Of a stretch of DNA of 64,000 nucleotides, positions 1-7,953 are shown piece by piece; position 1 is the stretch's first letter; the number at the start of each line of letters is the position of its first letter. Source of the DNA: Deltaproteobacteria bacterium. GTDB lineage: Bacteria > Myxococcota_A > UBA9160 > UBA4427. A program made the position numbers and the translations under genes. The stretch lies in NCBI GenBank assembly GCA_016713665.1, contig JADJOR010000020.1, positions 1 through 64,000 of the forward strand, in the 5' to 3' direction. Under the pieces are notes generated by a model. The model was not told the origin of the DNA and ran no database searches. It saw only the letters and a program-made list of their open reading frames with translations.

Positions 1-486
1 AGCCTTCCCGCAGACCTTCCGCCCGATTTCGGATCCGCCTTCGGCCGACTCCTCGGGCTCGAAAAGCTCGGTGTCGAAGACATGAAGCTCATGATTCTGC
101 TCGAGACGGCGGGCGAGCCGCTCTATTTCGGGCTCGCCGAGGGTCTGTCGTCGGAGGAGGCCCGAACCCTGCTCCGGCAGAATGGTCGCGAGGAGACGGC
201 TCACGCCCATCGCCTGAAGAAGGCGATCGAGATCCTGACCGGTGAGCCCTACACGATTCCGACGCTGGACGAGAATCCCTATGGAACGCCGCCGGCGATG
301 GGGCCGGTCACGCCCGAGCTTCTCCGCGGCTTGATCCAGGCCGAATTCGGTGGCGACAAGCTCTATCAGACGTATGCCGCCCACGAGCCCAACGCCGAAG
401 TCGCCGCGCTGCTCCTGCAGAACGGTCGCGAGGAGACGCGTCATGGGCAGCGGGTCGAGCAGGTGATCGAACTGCTCGGCGGTTGA
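1..486 (+). CDS. Ferritin-like (rubrerythrin-type) protein, 5' end missing
   Basis: The reading frame is open from the first base of the window, so the gene probably begins upstream; an internal ATG at 82 gives 134 residues. Two copies of a helical motif of the form LLLQNGREETxH (around residues 30-42 and 109-121 from the ATG) carry the E/H pattern typical of di-iron ferritin-like four-helix bundles (rubrerythrin/DUF2202-like). The family usually stores or oxidises iron or handles peroxide. The two repeated halves suggest an internally duplicated helix pair. The specific function is not identifiable, and the true N-terminus is outside the window. Confidence 0.6.
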   Translation, partial: SLPADLPPDFGSAFGRLLGLEKLGVEDMKLMILLETAGEPLYFGLAEGLSSEEARTLLRQNGREETAHAHRLKKAIEILTGEPYTIPTLDENPYGTPPAMGPVTPELLRGLIQAEFGGDKLYQTYAAHEPNAEVAALLLQNGREETRHGQRVEQVIELLGG

Positions 487-574
487 ACGACGTTCGCGAG
501 GGCCGTCCGACCGAAGCACCGAGTGGAGGACCCGCTGTGCGACCTGCGGGTTGCCGGTTGGCGAGGGAGGGGCG

Positions 575-1312
575 ATGGGCTGGATCGCGGGCAGGCATGC
601 GACCGCTCTCGGTTTCCTGTTGCTTCTGCCGAGGTTCGTGGGGGCGGCATCCTTCACGGTGATCGACGTGCCGCCCGGCGTGCCCTTCATCGACAACGCA
701 ATGAGTCTCTCGGCCGACGGCACGACCGTCGTGGGAAGCGTGCGCGAGAGCACGTTCACGAGCCGAGCGTTCGTCTGGAATGCAAGGGTCGGGTTCCGTC
801 TGATCGACGGATTGCCGGACGTGCAGTTCGGAAGTGTCGCCTTCGACGTCTCGGCGAACGGACGAACGATCCTGGGGAGTGCACTCGATCCGAATGGACG
901 ACCGCAGGCCTTCCTTGCAGTCATTCCCGAACCGGGGACTGGCCTCTTGATCGGCCTCGGGCTCGGGCTTCTGGCCTGGAGCGTCGAGCGTGGAAGTCGT
1001 CCCGGACGGACCCCATTGAGGAGTGGCTCCCGACGGCCGAGTGAATCGTTCGGGTTCGAGACGCCCGTCCCCGCGAGCCCGACGAGCTACGGTCTCCGAA
1101 AACCGGAGGTCCCTTCATGCGCATCCCCCTCTATTTCGACTACGCCTGTCCCTGGGCCTATCTCGGGAGCCATCGCGCCGAGGCCTATTTCGGCGAGATC
1201 GGCGTCGAGATCGACTTCCGGCCGATCCACCTCGCGACCGCCCGCGAGCCTGCCTCCGGACCGATGCCCGAGTCCGGACCGCGCAAGAGCAGGTGGTATA
1301 TGGGCGACTTGA
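575..1312 (+). CDS. Exported PEP-CTERM protein with HAF-type repeats; C-terminus probably frameshifted
   Basis: The ATG at 575 follows GGAGGGG and begins a signal peptide (hydrophobic GFLLLLPRF, then GAASF). The mature part has HAF-family-like repeats: SADGTTVVGS, RAFVWN, then SANGRTILGSA. A PEP-CTERM sorting tag follows (IPEPGTG, the hydrophobic segment LLIGLGLGLLAW, then basic residues) at about 900-1000. PEP-CTERM tags normally sit at the very end of the protein, but this frame runs on about 100 residues with no recognisable domain and overlaps the next gene by 196 bp. A shift of one base near 990-1015 would reach a TGA at 1017. The real product is therefore likely about 147 residues. The family is cell-surface or exopolysaccharide-associated and processed by exosortase. 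Confidence 0.6.
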   Translation: MGWIAGRHATALGFLLLLPRFVGAASFTVIDVPPGVPFIDNAMSLSADGTTVVGSVRESTFTSRAFVWNARVGFRLIDGLPDVQFGSVAFDVSANGRTILGSALDPNGRPQAFLAVIPEPGTGLLIGLGLGLLAWSVERGSRPGRTPLRSGSRRPSESFGFETPVPASPTSYGLRKPEVPSCASPSISTTPVPGPISGAIAPRPISARSASRSTSGRSTSRPPASLPPDRCPSPDRARAGGIWAT

Positions 1313-1710
1313 TGGCCTGGTCCGAGATGATCGGAGGCGACGTCGACACGAGCCCGCGCCATCTGATCCAGCGATCGACGCGCCTTGCGCTGAAGGCGGC
1401 GCTCGTCGCGAAGGATGCGGGCCGCTTCCGCGAATACCACTACCCGACCTATCGCGCGCGCTGGGCACAGGCGAAGGACGTCTCCGAGCGGGAGGTCGTG
1501 CGCGGGCTGCTGGCCGGTGCCGGCCTCGATGCCGACTCGGCGCTGGCTCGCGCCGAGTCGCCGGAGCTCGAAGCGCGGCTCGAGCAGGAGACGAAGGAGG
1601 CCATCGAGCGCGGTGTCTTCGGGGTGCCCACGGTCTTCGTCGACGACCGCATGTTCTGGGGCAACGATCGCTTCGAGCTCGCGCGACACTTCGCCGCGAA
1701 GGCGCGCTGA
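1117..1710 (+). CDS. DsbA-family / 2-hydroxychromene-2-carboxylate isomerase-like thioredoxin-fold protein
   Basis: 197 residues, the usual length of the GST-kappa/DsbA-like group. The N-terminal strand-loop reads YFDYACPWAYLGSH: a single Cys-Pro-Trp where DsbA has CPWC, so it is unlikely to be a disulfide oxidase and is closer to the HCCA isomerase/FrnE group, which uses glutathione or acts on aromatic or polyketide substrates. The central part is helical, and the C-terminus has the conserved cis-Pro region GVFGVPTVFVDDRMFWG. It is cytoplasmic, with no signal peptide. It overlaps the run-on of the preceding PEP-CTERM frame, which supports that frame being wrong there. The substrate is unknown. 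Confidence 0.75.
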   Translation: MRIPLYFDYACPWAYLGSHRAEAYFGEIGVEIDFRPIHLATAREPASGPMPESGPRKSRWYMGDLMAWSEMIGGDVDTSPRHLIQRSTRLALKAALVAKDAGRFREYHYPTYRARWAQAKDVSEREVVRGLLAGAGLDADSALARAESPELEARLEQETKEAIERGVFGVPTVFVDDRMFWGNDRFELARHFAAKAR

Positions 1711-1859
1711 GGCGGGTCCCGACACGGCGGTCGGTTCGTCGTAAGGGGCCTCCCCTCAAGCTGACTCGGAGTCCGCACGAGGCAGTTTCCGGCCGTCGGG
1801 AATCACGATGCCGATCAGGTCGCCTATCGACGGTGGAATCGGTCTGCTATGCGTGATGC

Positions 1860-2669
1860 ATGGCCGGAATCCCCCTGTCGTCCCGTCATGAACTCGTCCT
1901 GGCTCTGATCCTCGTCGTGGGGGCCGTCGGCTGCGCGGGGGGTGGTCCGAAGACCCCGACGGCCGCAGAGCTCGCGGGGACCAACGCGAAGGTCGTCGTC
2001 GTCGCGCCGCTCAACGTCGCGAGCGCCCTTCCCATCGAGATCGAGGGATCGTCCGAGATCGTCGCGACGACGCTGGTCGCCTATCTCGAGGAACACGGGA
2101 AGACGGTCCGAAAGCTCGGGTTTCGGGGCGGGCGCGATCTCTGGGTGGCCGCGACCAGGCAGGTGGATCAATCCGGACAGCGGAAGACGTTCGAGAACGC
2201 GGCGAGCGTCTATGCGCGCGAGATCGCGAAGCATGTCGAATACGACGTCCTGATCGTTCCGACGCTCTACATCCAGAACGCGCAGGTCCGTTCGAGGTTC
2301 GTCCGATGGGACGGAACCCGGGAGCTCGTCCGGATCGAAGGGCGTCGCGTCCTGTCCAAGCGGAGGACGATTTTCGATTCCATGCATGCGGGGATGAGGG
2401 CGGCTTCCATGATGGCCGCGGTCTTCGCGGCGGACGGCACTGTGCTTCAGACCGGGAATCGCGGCCTGCAGGCGATCGAGCACGTCCAGCTGTCGGACGG
2501 AAAGGGCGTCGATCGAGACGAGAGCTTCTTCTCCATCGAGCCGAACTCGCCGCCCCTGGACGATCCGGTGAAGATCCGGGCGGGGATCGCTGCGGCGTTG
2601 TCGCCCTTCTTGCCGGAGCTCGCGCCTGTCGAGGAGACGATCGAGGCGAGAGGCGGTGGGACGGAGTGA
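1860..2669 (+). CDS. Putative lipoprotein of unknown function
   Basis: 269 residues beginning with a hydrophobic stretch and a lipobox-like VGAVGC (Cys about residue 25), so it is probably an outer- or inner-membrane lipoprotein. The mature part looks alpha/beta (KVVVVAPLNV, then YDVLIVPTLYI) but I recognise no family. It resembles periplasmic lipoproteins that form a Rossmann-like core. Its stop TGA overlaps the GTG start of the next lipoprotein gene (GTGA at 2666-2669), which implies translational coupling and a shared role. No good Shine-Dalgarno site precedes the start. Confidence 0.6.
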   Translation: MAGIPLSSRHELVLALILVVGAVGCAGGGPKTPTAAELAGTNAKVVVVAPLNVASALPIEIEGSSEIVATTLVAYLEEHGKTVRKLGFRGGRDLWVAATRQVDQSGQRKTFENAASVYAREIAKHVEYDVLIVPTLYIQNAQVRSRFVRWDGTRELVRIEGRRVLSKRRTIFDSMHAGMRAASMMAAVFAADGTVLQTGNRGLQAIEHVQLSDGKGVDRDESFFSIEPNSPPLDDPVKIRAGIAAALSPFLPELAPVEETIEARGGGTE

Positions 2670-4279
2670 GTCGGAGTCGTCGGTTTCCGAACGGCGCGTC
2701 GGAGGCCGAGCGGGCGCTCGGGCGCTCGCGGGCGCGTCCCGTGCGATTCGCATGCTTCGTCGTCTGCGTCGCCGTCGCGCTCGGAGGTTGTGCGCATCCC
2801 GGCTCCGAAACCCGCCATGCCGCTCGAGCAGTGGGCTCCGCATCCTGGCACGAGCTGCGCGCCGAGCGATTCACCCTGCTGACGGACGGCTCGGCAGCCA
2901 CGCTCGAGGTCTTCGCGCGAGACCTCGCGAGGTTCATCGCGGTGGTCGATCGGGTCGTCCAGGCGCCGGCGCCCAACGTCCCGGCCCGATTCGTGCTCCT
3001 GACCCGGGAGACGCAGGCGAGCTTCCTCCAGCCCTGGATGGAGGGTGTCATTCTCTCCGGCGTCTCCGGGTTCTACAGCTTCGTCCGTGCCGACGAGCAT
3101 TCTCCGATCCACCGACACACGCTGCTCCACGAGTTCACGCACTATCTCACGCTCCGGGACAACGCCATCGCGTATCCGCACTGGTATGTCGAGGGCTTCG
3201 CGGAGCTGCTCGGATCGACGCGTACCCGAGAGGACGTGATGGAGGTGGGCGCGGCCCCGCCTCATCGAATCGAAGAGCTCGAGATCCGCCGAGCGCGGCG
3301 CTGGAAGCTCGAGATCGAGCCGCTTCTCGCGTTCGATCCGGGTCGTGGCGACCACGTCGCGACGCTCGACTACGCATCGGCCTGGGCGCTGGTTCATTTC
3401 CTTCACACCTCCGGCGAACGGAAGGCGCAGCTGTCCGAGTTCCTCCGGCTTCAGATCGCAGGCCAATCCTGGGAGGAGGCCTTTGCAGAGGCGTTTCCGG
3501 AATCACCTGCGGAGCTCGCCCAGGCCGTCGACGATCATACGCGCCGAATCGCTCGCGGCGTGCCGGATTCCTTCCTCTTCCTCGAGCTGGCGCAGCTGTC
3601 CGTCGATTCGGAATGGAAGATCCGGAAGCTCACACGTTCCGAGGCGGACGTCGTGCTCGGCGAGACGGTGATGGTGTATGGAAACGACGCGTTCGCGGAG
3701 GCCATCTTCCGCGACGCGGTCGCGCACGCGCCCGACGACATGCGGGCCCGGACGGCTTTGATCGCGGCGCTCGCCGCGCAAGGCCGATTCGACGCCGTCC
3801 GGGAGCTGATCGCGAAGATCGACTCCTCGACGCTCTCCGACGCGGACTCCCTCGCCCATCTCGCGTCGGCTCTCCGTGCGGAAGCGGAAAGGATGAGCCC
3901 CGCCGACGAGCAGACATCGATGGCCGACCGGGACGACCTCTTCGCGAGGGCCCAATCGCTCTACGAGCGTGCGACCGAGATCGATCCCCGATCCCCCGTC
4001 GCCTGGGCTGGCGTGGCCCGAAGTCGGGTCGCCCGAGGCAATCCGAACGGGGCGCTCGACGCGTTCGAGAAGGCGTCGCAGACGGGGGAGCTGGACGGGG
4101 AGCTGATGCTCGACTGGGGGCTTGCGGAGAAGCTGGCGGGGAGGGAGATGGAAGCCCGGATCCGATGGAGCTTCGTCCTGCGACAAGGAACGAAGAGCCA
4201 ACGCAAGCGCGCTGCCAAGCTGATCGCAGAGCTCATGACGGTCGAAGAGAAGTCGGCGACGGGCGACGCTGCGTCCTGA
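2666..4279 (+). CDS. Lipoprotein with HExxH (gluzincin-like) metalloprotease motif and TPR repeats
   Basis: The GTG at 2666 overlaps the preceding stop and gives 537 residues. A lipoprotein signal (VALGGC) comes first, then a domain with HTLLHEFTHYLTLRD followed by YVEGFAELLG. This is an HExxH zinc site with a downstream E in the order of gluzincin/DUF1570-like peptidases. The C-terminal half holds several TPR-like helices (for example EAIFRDAVAHAPDDMRARTALI and LYERATEIDPRSPVAWAGVARS). It is likely an envelope-anchored protease or peptidase-like scaffold acting in the periplasm with its coupled partner. The frame stays open upstream inside the previous gene, but that part is a shadow. Protease activity is inferred from the motif only. 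Confidence 0.7.
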   Translation: MSRSRRFPNGASEAERALGRSRARPVRFACFVVCVAVALGGCAHPGSETRHAARAVGSASWHELRAERFTLLTDGSAATLEVFARDLARFIAVVDRVVQAPAPNVPARFVLLTRETQASFLQPWMEGVILSGVSGFYSFVRADEHSPIHRHTLLHEFTHYLTLRDNAIAYPHWYVEGFAELLGSTRTREDVMEVGAAPPHRIEELEIRRARRWKLEIEPLLAFDPGRGDHVATLDYASAWALVHFLHTSGERKAQLSEFLRLQIAGQSWEEAFAEAFPESPAELAQAVDDHTRRIARGVPDSFLFLELAQLSVDSEWKIRKLTRSEADVVLGETVMVYGNDAFAEAIFRDAVAHAPDDMRARTALIAALAAQGRFDAVRELIAKIDSSTLSDADSLAHLASALRAEAERMSPADEQTSMADRDDLFARAQSLYERATEIDPRSPVAWAGVARSRVARGNPNGALDAFEKASQTGELDGELMLDWGLAEKLAGREMEARIRWSFVLRQGTKSQRKRAAKLIAELMTVEEKSATGDAAS

Positions 4280-4335
4280 GGTCTTCGCCGTCCTCCGTGA
4301 TCGAAGTGGGCGCAGGCATACGGAAGACGATCTTT

Positions 4336-4358
4336 GCGGCGGCGGCGGCGGCGGCGGC
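4336..4358. repeat. GCG/GGC trinucleotide repeat between convergent genes
   Basis: An uninterrupted run of nearly eight GCG-type triplets lies in the 108-bp gap between two convergent stop codons. It could slip during replication but lies outside coding sequence. Confidence 0.8.
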
Positions 4359-4387
4359 TCGGCTCCGGCGGAGGCGGCGTCCCCGCC

Positions 4388-5482
4388 TCACGCCCGCGCG
4401 ACGTCCCGCAGCTTCACGACGCGACAGCGCGGATCGTCCGGCGTCGCCGTCCCGACCTGGCGCAGGATGATGCAGCCGCGGCGGTGGCCCGCCGTGTCGA
4501 GCCAGTTCGGCACGCCCGGATCCGCGTGGGCGATCACGATCCGGACCGAGCCGTCGCTCTGCTTGACCGCGCTCGCGTGGTTCACGCTCACGGTGTGCCG
4601 CGTGAAGTCGAGGGACTCGAGCCAGTGGTTGCAGAGCTGGAGGTTCCAGTACTCGCACGCAGGCGGCGTCAGCTCGGCGATCATCGCCTCGTCGGGGGCG
4701 ATCGCGTAGTAGCCGCTGTAATAGTGGGTGAACGGATCGCCGCGGGCGCCCGAGGCGAGGCGCTCGTCGAGGCGATCGATCCGGTTCGGCCGCGACGCGA
4801 AGTCCTTCGTCCACTCGAGGAACTGGGTGATCGCGCCCTCGACGTAGGCGCCGGCCCGGGCCATCTGGCTCGCGTGGAAGGCAGCGTAGTCCGCGGCGTG
4901 CGACGGCGTCGCCGCGCCGATCCGCTCGATCGAGAAGGTCGCGGAGCGCTGGTTGCGCCGGTCGAGGAGCAGCTCGCGGATCATGAGCTGCGAGGTCTCG
5001 GGCTTCATCGGGAGCCAGTTGCCCGGGCGCTTCTCGCAGGCGAGGGTGATCTCGAAGCGGCCGTCGCCGTCGAAGCTCATGTCCTTGCCGGCGAGATAGC
5101 CCGAGACCTGCAGGCCCTGCGCCGTGCCGACGCCGCCGTGATAGGTCCCGAGTCCGAGATAGGACGAGTCGCCGAGGCGCCCGCGCAGGCGGTATTCGCA
5201 GGCGCCCGAGAGGGCGGCGACCGAGTAGACGTAGTCGGGATTGTCGCCGCCGAGCTTCGGCAGGCTGTGGGTCACGACCGGATGCGCCGGGTCGCTCTCC
5301 TCGATGAAGCTCTGGAGGCCGTGCTGCGCGATGCGGCCGACGTAGCGCAGGCCCTCGGCGCGATCGAAGGGATCGTCGGGCGCGGCGGCGAGGACGAGTC
5401 GGGCGGCGTTCTCCGTATGGCGGCAGAAGGCGGACCAGGTCTCGAGGTCGGGGACGAGGCGGGGCGGGGTCGGCTGCGTCAT
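4388..5482 (-). CDS. DUF1214 domain protein
   Basis: 364 residues. The start is chosen at the ATG preceded by AGGAGAACCG; the same frame stays open far upstream but overlaps other real genes there. The protein matches the DUF1214 group: a central region with SYLGLGTYHG, then a C-terminal half with YYSGYYAI, LQLCNHWLESLDF and VSVNHASA, ending in PNWLDTAGHRRG. The W-L-x-T-x-G-x-x-x-G signature is characteristic. There is no signal peptide or transmembrane segment. Members occur beside lipid- and steroid-type oxidoreductases, but the biochemical activity is not known to me. It is transcribed convergently with the lipoprotein pair. Confidence 0.7.
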   Translation of the reverse strand: MTQPTPPRLVPDLETWSAFCRHTENAARLVLAAAPDDPFDRAEGLRYVGRIAQHGLQSFIEESDPAHPVVTHSLPKLGGDNPDYVYSVAALSGACEYRLRGRLGDSSYLGLGTYHGGVGTAQGLQVSGYLAGKDMSFDGDGRFEITLACEKRPGNWLPMKPETSQLMIRELLLDRRNQRSATFSIERIGAATPSHAADYAAFHASQMARAGAYVEGAITQFLEWTKDFASRPNRIDRLDERLASGARGDPFTHYYSGYYAIAPDEAMIAELTPPACEYWNLQLCNHWLESLDFTRHTVSVNHASAVKQSDGSVRIVIAHADPGVPNWLDTAGHRRGCIILRQVGTATPDDPRCRVVKLRDVARA

Positions 5483-5725
5483 CGGTTCTCCTGTCGGGAC
5501 GGCGGCGCGCCACCGTGCGAGCGTGCTCGGGTCGGGCCTTCTGCTCTCGCCGCGCGGTGATTGGCGTGGCCGTCCCCGGAAGACTATTGCTCTGGCGCCG
5601 ATCCAACAGGGGGGGCGACGATCGAGCCCGTCTTCGATCCGTTCTTTGCTCCAGTCGGGCTCGCGCAGCGTCCGGGCAGCTTGCCGGTCGAGATCGCGCG
5701 CTAGTCGAAGAAGCGGAGAATTCGC

Positions 5726-6253
5726 GTGGAAGATCGACTGCAGGACTTCGAGGACGTGTCGCTCTACACGATCGATGACGCGGCGCGGGACGCGCTGCTC
5801 GCGCGCCATCGCGAGGCGGCGGTCGTGTGGACCACCCGCGAGGGCTGGCCCGTCGGTGTGATGCACATCTATCTCTGGCGCGAGGGGCGCTTCTTCGTGA
5901 CCTGCACGGCCCGTCGCAAGCGCGTCTCGGCCCTGCGCGACCGGCCGCGGAGCTGCGTCGTCGTGCCCTTCGCCGACGAACGGACCGTCACCGCGCGAAC
6001 CCTCGCGACGATCCACCCCGCCGGCAGCGAAGCGACGCGCTGGTTCTACCCCGAGCTCGCTCGCGCGGTCCTCGCCGAGCAGCCGGAGGAGGTCCGCCGC
6101 GAGGGCGTCGAGGGCTTCGTCGGCCGCCTCGAGAGCGACGATCGCGTCGTGATCGAGCTCGTGCCCCAGAAGTGGATCAGCTTCGACGGCCGCAAGGTCA
6201 AGGCCCACGCCGCGGGGAGCTGGCGGCCGGGGGAGCCGTGGCGGATGGAGTGA
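5726..6253 (+). CDS. Pyridoxamine 5'-phosphate oxidase-like FMN/F420-binding protein
   Basis: 175 residues from a GTG start. The split-barrel fold is suggested by AAVVWTTREGWPVGVMHIYL, then GRFFVTCTARRKRVSALRD, then RSCVVVPFADERTVT, which is the strand order of PNPOx-like/F420-dependent proteins, with a KR/R pair for phosphate binding. The C-terminus ends with a hydrophobic strand VVIELVPQKWISFDGRK. It probably binds FMN or F420 and reduces a small organic substrate. The adjacent downstream gene is an F420/FMN luciferase-like enzyme on the same strand 84 bp away, so they may form a unit. Confidence 0.7.
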   Translation: MEDRLQDFEDVSLYTIDDAARDALLARHREAAVVWTTREGWPVGVMHIYLWREGRFFVTCTARRKRVSALRDRPRSCVVVPFADERTVTARTLATIHPAGSEATRWFYPELARAVLAEQPEEVRREGVEGFVGRLESDDRVVIELVPQKWISFDGRKVKAHAAGSWRPGEPWRME

Positions 6254-6337
6254 AGGGCTGCCTATCGTCCGCGGAGCACGTATGCCCGAATCGCGGCCCC
6301 GATTTGCACTGGGCGCCCCGCGCCCGAGAGGAAAGCC

Positions 6338-7183
6338 TTGCAGTTCTGGCAATCCCTGATCTTCTGTGAGCCCGATCAGCTGACCACGTTGGCGCCGATC
6401 GCCGAGCGCCTGGGCTTCACGGGCGTCGTGCTTCCGGACCACGTCGCGCTGCCCGAGGCGGCCGAGTCCTCGTATCCGTACTCCGAATACGAGCTCGATC
6501 CCCGGGCCGCCTTTCTCGATCCGTGGCCCGCGATCACGGCCATGGCCGCGGTCACGACGCGCCTGCGCTTCGCGACCTACGTCTACATCCTGCCGATGCG
6601 CGATCCGTTCAGCGTCGCGAAGAGCCTCGCGACGACCTCGATCCTGTCCCAGGGCCGGGTCGCCCTCGGCCTCGGCGTGGGCTGGCTCGCGGAGGAAATG
6701 GAGGTCCTCGGCCATTCCTTCGCCGGCCGTGGCGCGCGCAGCGACGAGATGATCGAGATCATGCGGCGGCTCTGGCGCGACGGCAGCGCCGAGTTCCACG
6801 GGCGCCATTTCGATTTCGCGCGGGTCTTTGCCGAGCCCCGACCGACGCATCCGATTCCGCTCTACGTCGGCGGGCATACCGAGGCGGCGATCCGACGGGC
6901 GGCGCGGTGTGAAGGCTGGATGGGGCTCGACTTCGCCGTCGACGCGATCCCGGCGGTCGTCGAGCGGATCCGGAAGGCGCGCGAAGGCGCGGGGACGGCG
7001 GACGCCCCCTTCGAGATCATCCTCTCGCCCCGGGCCGAGCCGAGCCGCGAGCTCCATGGCCGCCTCGAGGACATGGGGGTCACCGGCGTCATCCTGCCGG
7101 CCTGGAGCCTGATGCCCGGCGACTACCGGAGCGTCGATGCGAAGCGACGGCAGATGGAGGACTTCGCGAGCCGGTTCATCTAG
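6338..7183 (+). CDS. Luciferase-like (LLM class) F420/FMN-dependent oxidoreductase
   Basis: 281 residues from a TTG start preceded by AGGAAAG. It has a TIM-barrel luciferase-like fold: AERLGFTGVVLPDHVALP at the N-terminus, then TTRLRFATYVYILPMRDPF, the hallmark GRVALGLGVGWLAEEMEVLG, and GAEFHG/ PIPLYVGGHTEAAIRRAAR near the end of the barrel. The family uses reduced F420 or FMN for two-electron oxidation or reduction. The C-terminus (VTGVILPAWSL) completes the barrel. It is cytoplasmic. The substrate cannot be assigned; neighbours suggest lipid or xenobiotic metabolism. Confidence 0.85.
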   Translation: MQFWQSLIFCEPDQLTTLAPIAERLGFTGVVLPDHVALPEAAESSYPYSEYELDPRAAFLDPWPAITAMAAVTTRLRFATYVYILPMRDPFSVAKSLATTSILSQGRVALGLGVGWLAEEMEVLGHSFAGRGARSDEMIEIMRRLWRDGSAEFHGRHFDFARVFAEPRPTHPIPLYVGGHTEAAIRRAARCEGWMGLDFAVDAIPAVVERIRKAREGAGTADAPFEIILSPRAEPSRELHGRLEDMGVTGVILPAWSLMPGDYRSVDAKRRQMEDFASRFI

Positions 7184-7221
7184 GCGCATCGCGTAGGCCG
7201 CCCGAGCCCGAACGTCGGGAC

Positions 7222-7236
7222 TTCACACAACTTTAC
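7222..7236. promoter_or_regulatory. Putative CpxR-type box upstream of the Spy/two-component operon
   Basis: TTCAC-N5-TTTAC lies 100 bp before the Spy-like gene. This is the reverse complement of the known CpxR pattern GTAAA-N5-GTAAA with one mismatch. The regulator encoded 0.7 kb downstream is OmpR/Cpx-type, so autoregulation is plausible. The assignment rests on the motif and its position only. Confidence 0.4.
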
Positions 7237-7335
7237 AATCGCTCGACGTTCCGGAGAGACGCGGGACCTAGCTTCCGGTTGCGCCCCGAACCGGAGGCAC
7301 CGCCCGTCGGATGCCCCCCCGAGGAGAATCCGCCC

Positions 7336-7953
7336 ATGAACGCCCAGGAATCCACCGACCGGGACCGACGTCCCTGGCTCGGTCGCCCGCTCTTCTGGTG
7401 GCCCTTCACCCTCTTCACGTTGACGGTGGCCCTGTTGCTCGTCGCCGATCGCGTCTCCGCGTGGCACCGGCCGCCCGACACGGACGAACACGCCTGGCGC
7501 CGCCATGCCGACCGCATGCTCGACCGGCTGCTCGTCGAGCTCGATGCGACCGACGACCAGTCCGAGCGGATCCGCGCGATCGGCGAGGAGACCTTCACGT
7601 TGCTGTCGAACGCCCACGCCGGGCGCGAAGCGGATGCCGATACGCTTCGCGCAGCCATCTCGGGGGAGTCCCTCGACCGTGCCGCCCTCGAGACGCTGCG
7701 CCGCGTTCATCTCGAGCGCGCCGAGGTCTTGAGCGAGGCGCTCGCCGCGCGCTTCGCCGACGCGCTCGAAGTCCTGACGCCGGACCAGCGCCGACTCCTG
7801 ATCGCCCGGGTCGATGAATTTCGAGCCCATCACCGCGATCATGGGGGTCCCTTCGGCCGTCACGGACATCCCGGCCACCACGGTCGCTGGCGCGAGCGAC
7901 CCGAGCCCGCGGAACGCTCCGGCGCCGGGGCGAGTCCCGCGAACGGAGCCTGA
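7336..7953 (+). CDS. Spy/CpxP-like periplasmic stress protein with N-terminal membrane anchor
   Basis: 205 residues. The ATG at 7336 is preceded by GAGGAGA; an earlier in-frame ATG at 7279 lacks a good site. One transmembrane segment lies at about residues 20-41 (FWWPFTLFTLTVALLLVA). A helical periplasmic domain follows with heptad-like L/E/R spacing (ALETLRRVHLERAEVLSEAL, then VLTPDQRRLLIARVDEF), matching the LTxxQR pattern of Spy/CpxP/RcnB-type chaperones. The tail is His/Gly-rich (HHRDHGGPFGRHGHPGHHG) and may bind metal ions. It directly abuts the response-regulator gene, so it is likely the sensed or auxiliary component of that system, as CpxP is for CpxAR. Confidence 0.75.
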   Translation: MNAQESTDRDRRPWLGRPLFWWPFTLFTLTVALLLVADRVSAWHRPPDTDEHAWRRHADRMLDRLLVELDATDDQSERIRAIGEETFTLLSNAHAGREADADTLRAAISGESLDRAALETLRRVHLERAEVLSEALAARFADALEVLTPDQRRLLIARVDEFRAHHRDHGGPFGRHGHPGHHGRWRERPEPAERSGAGASPANGA

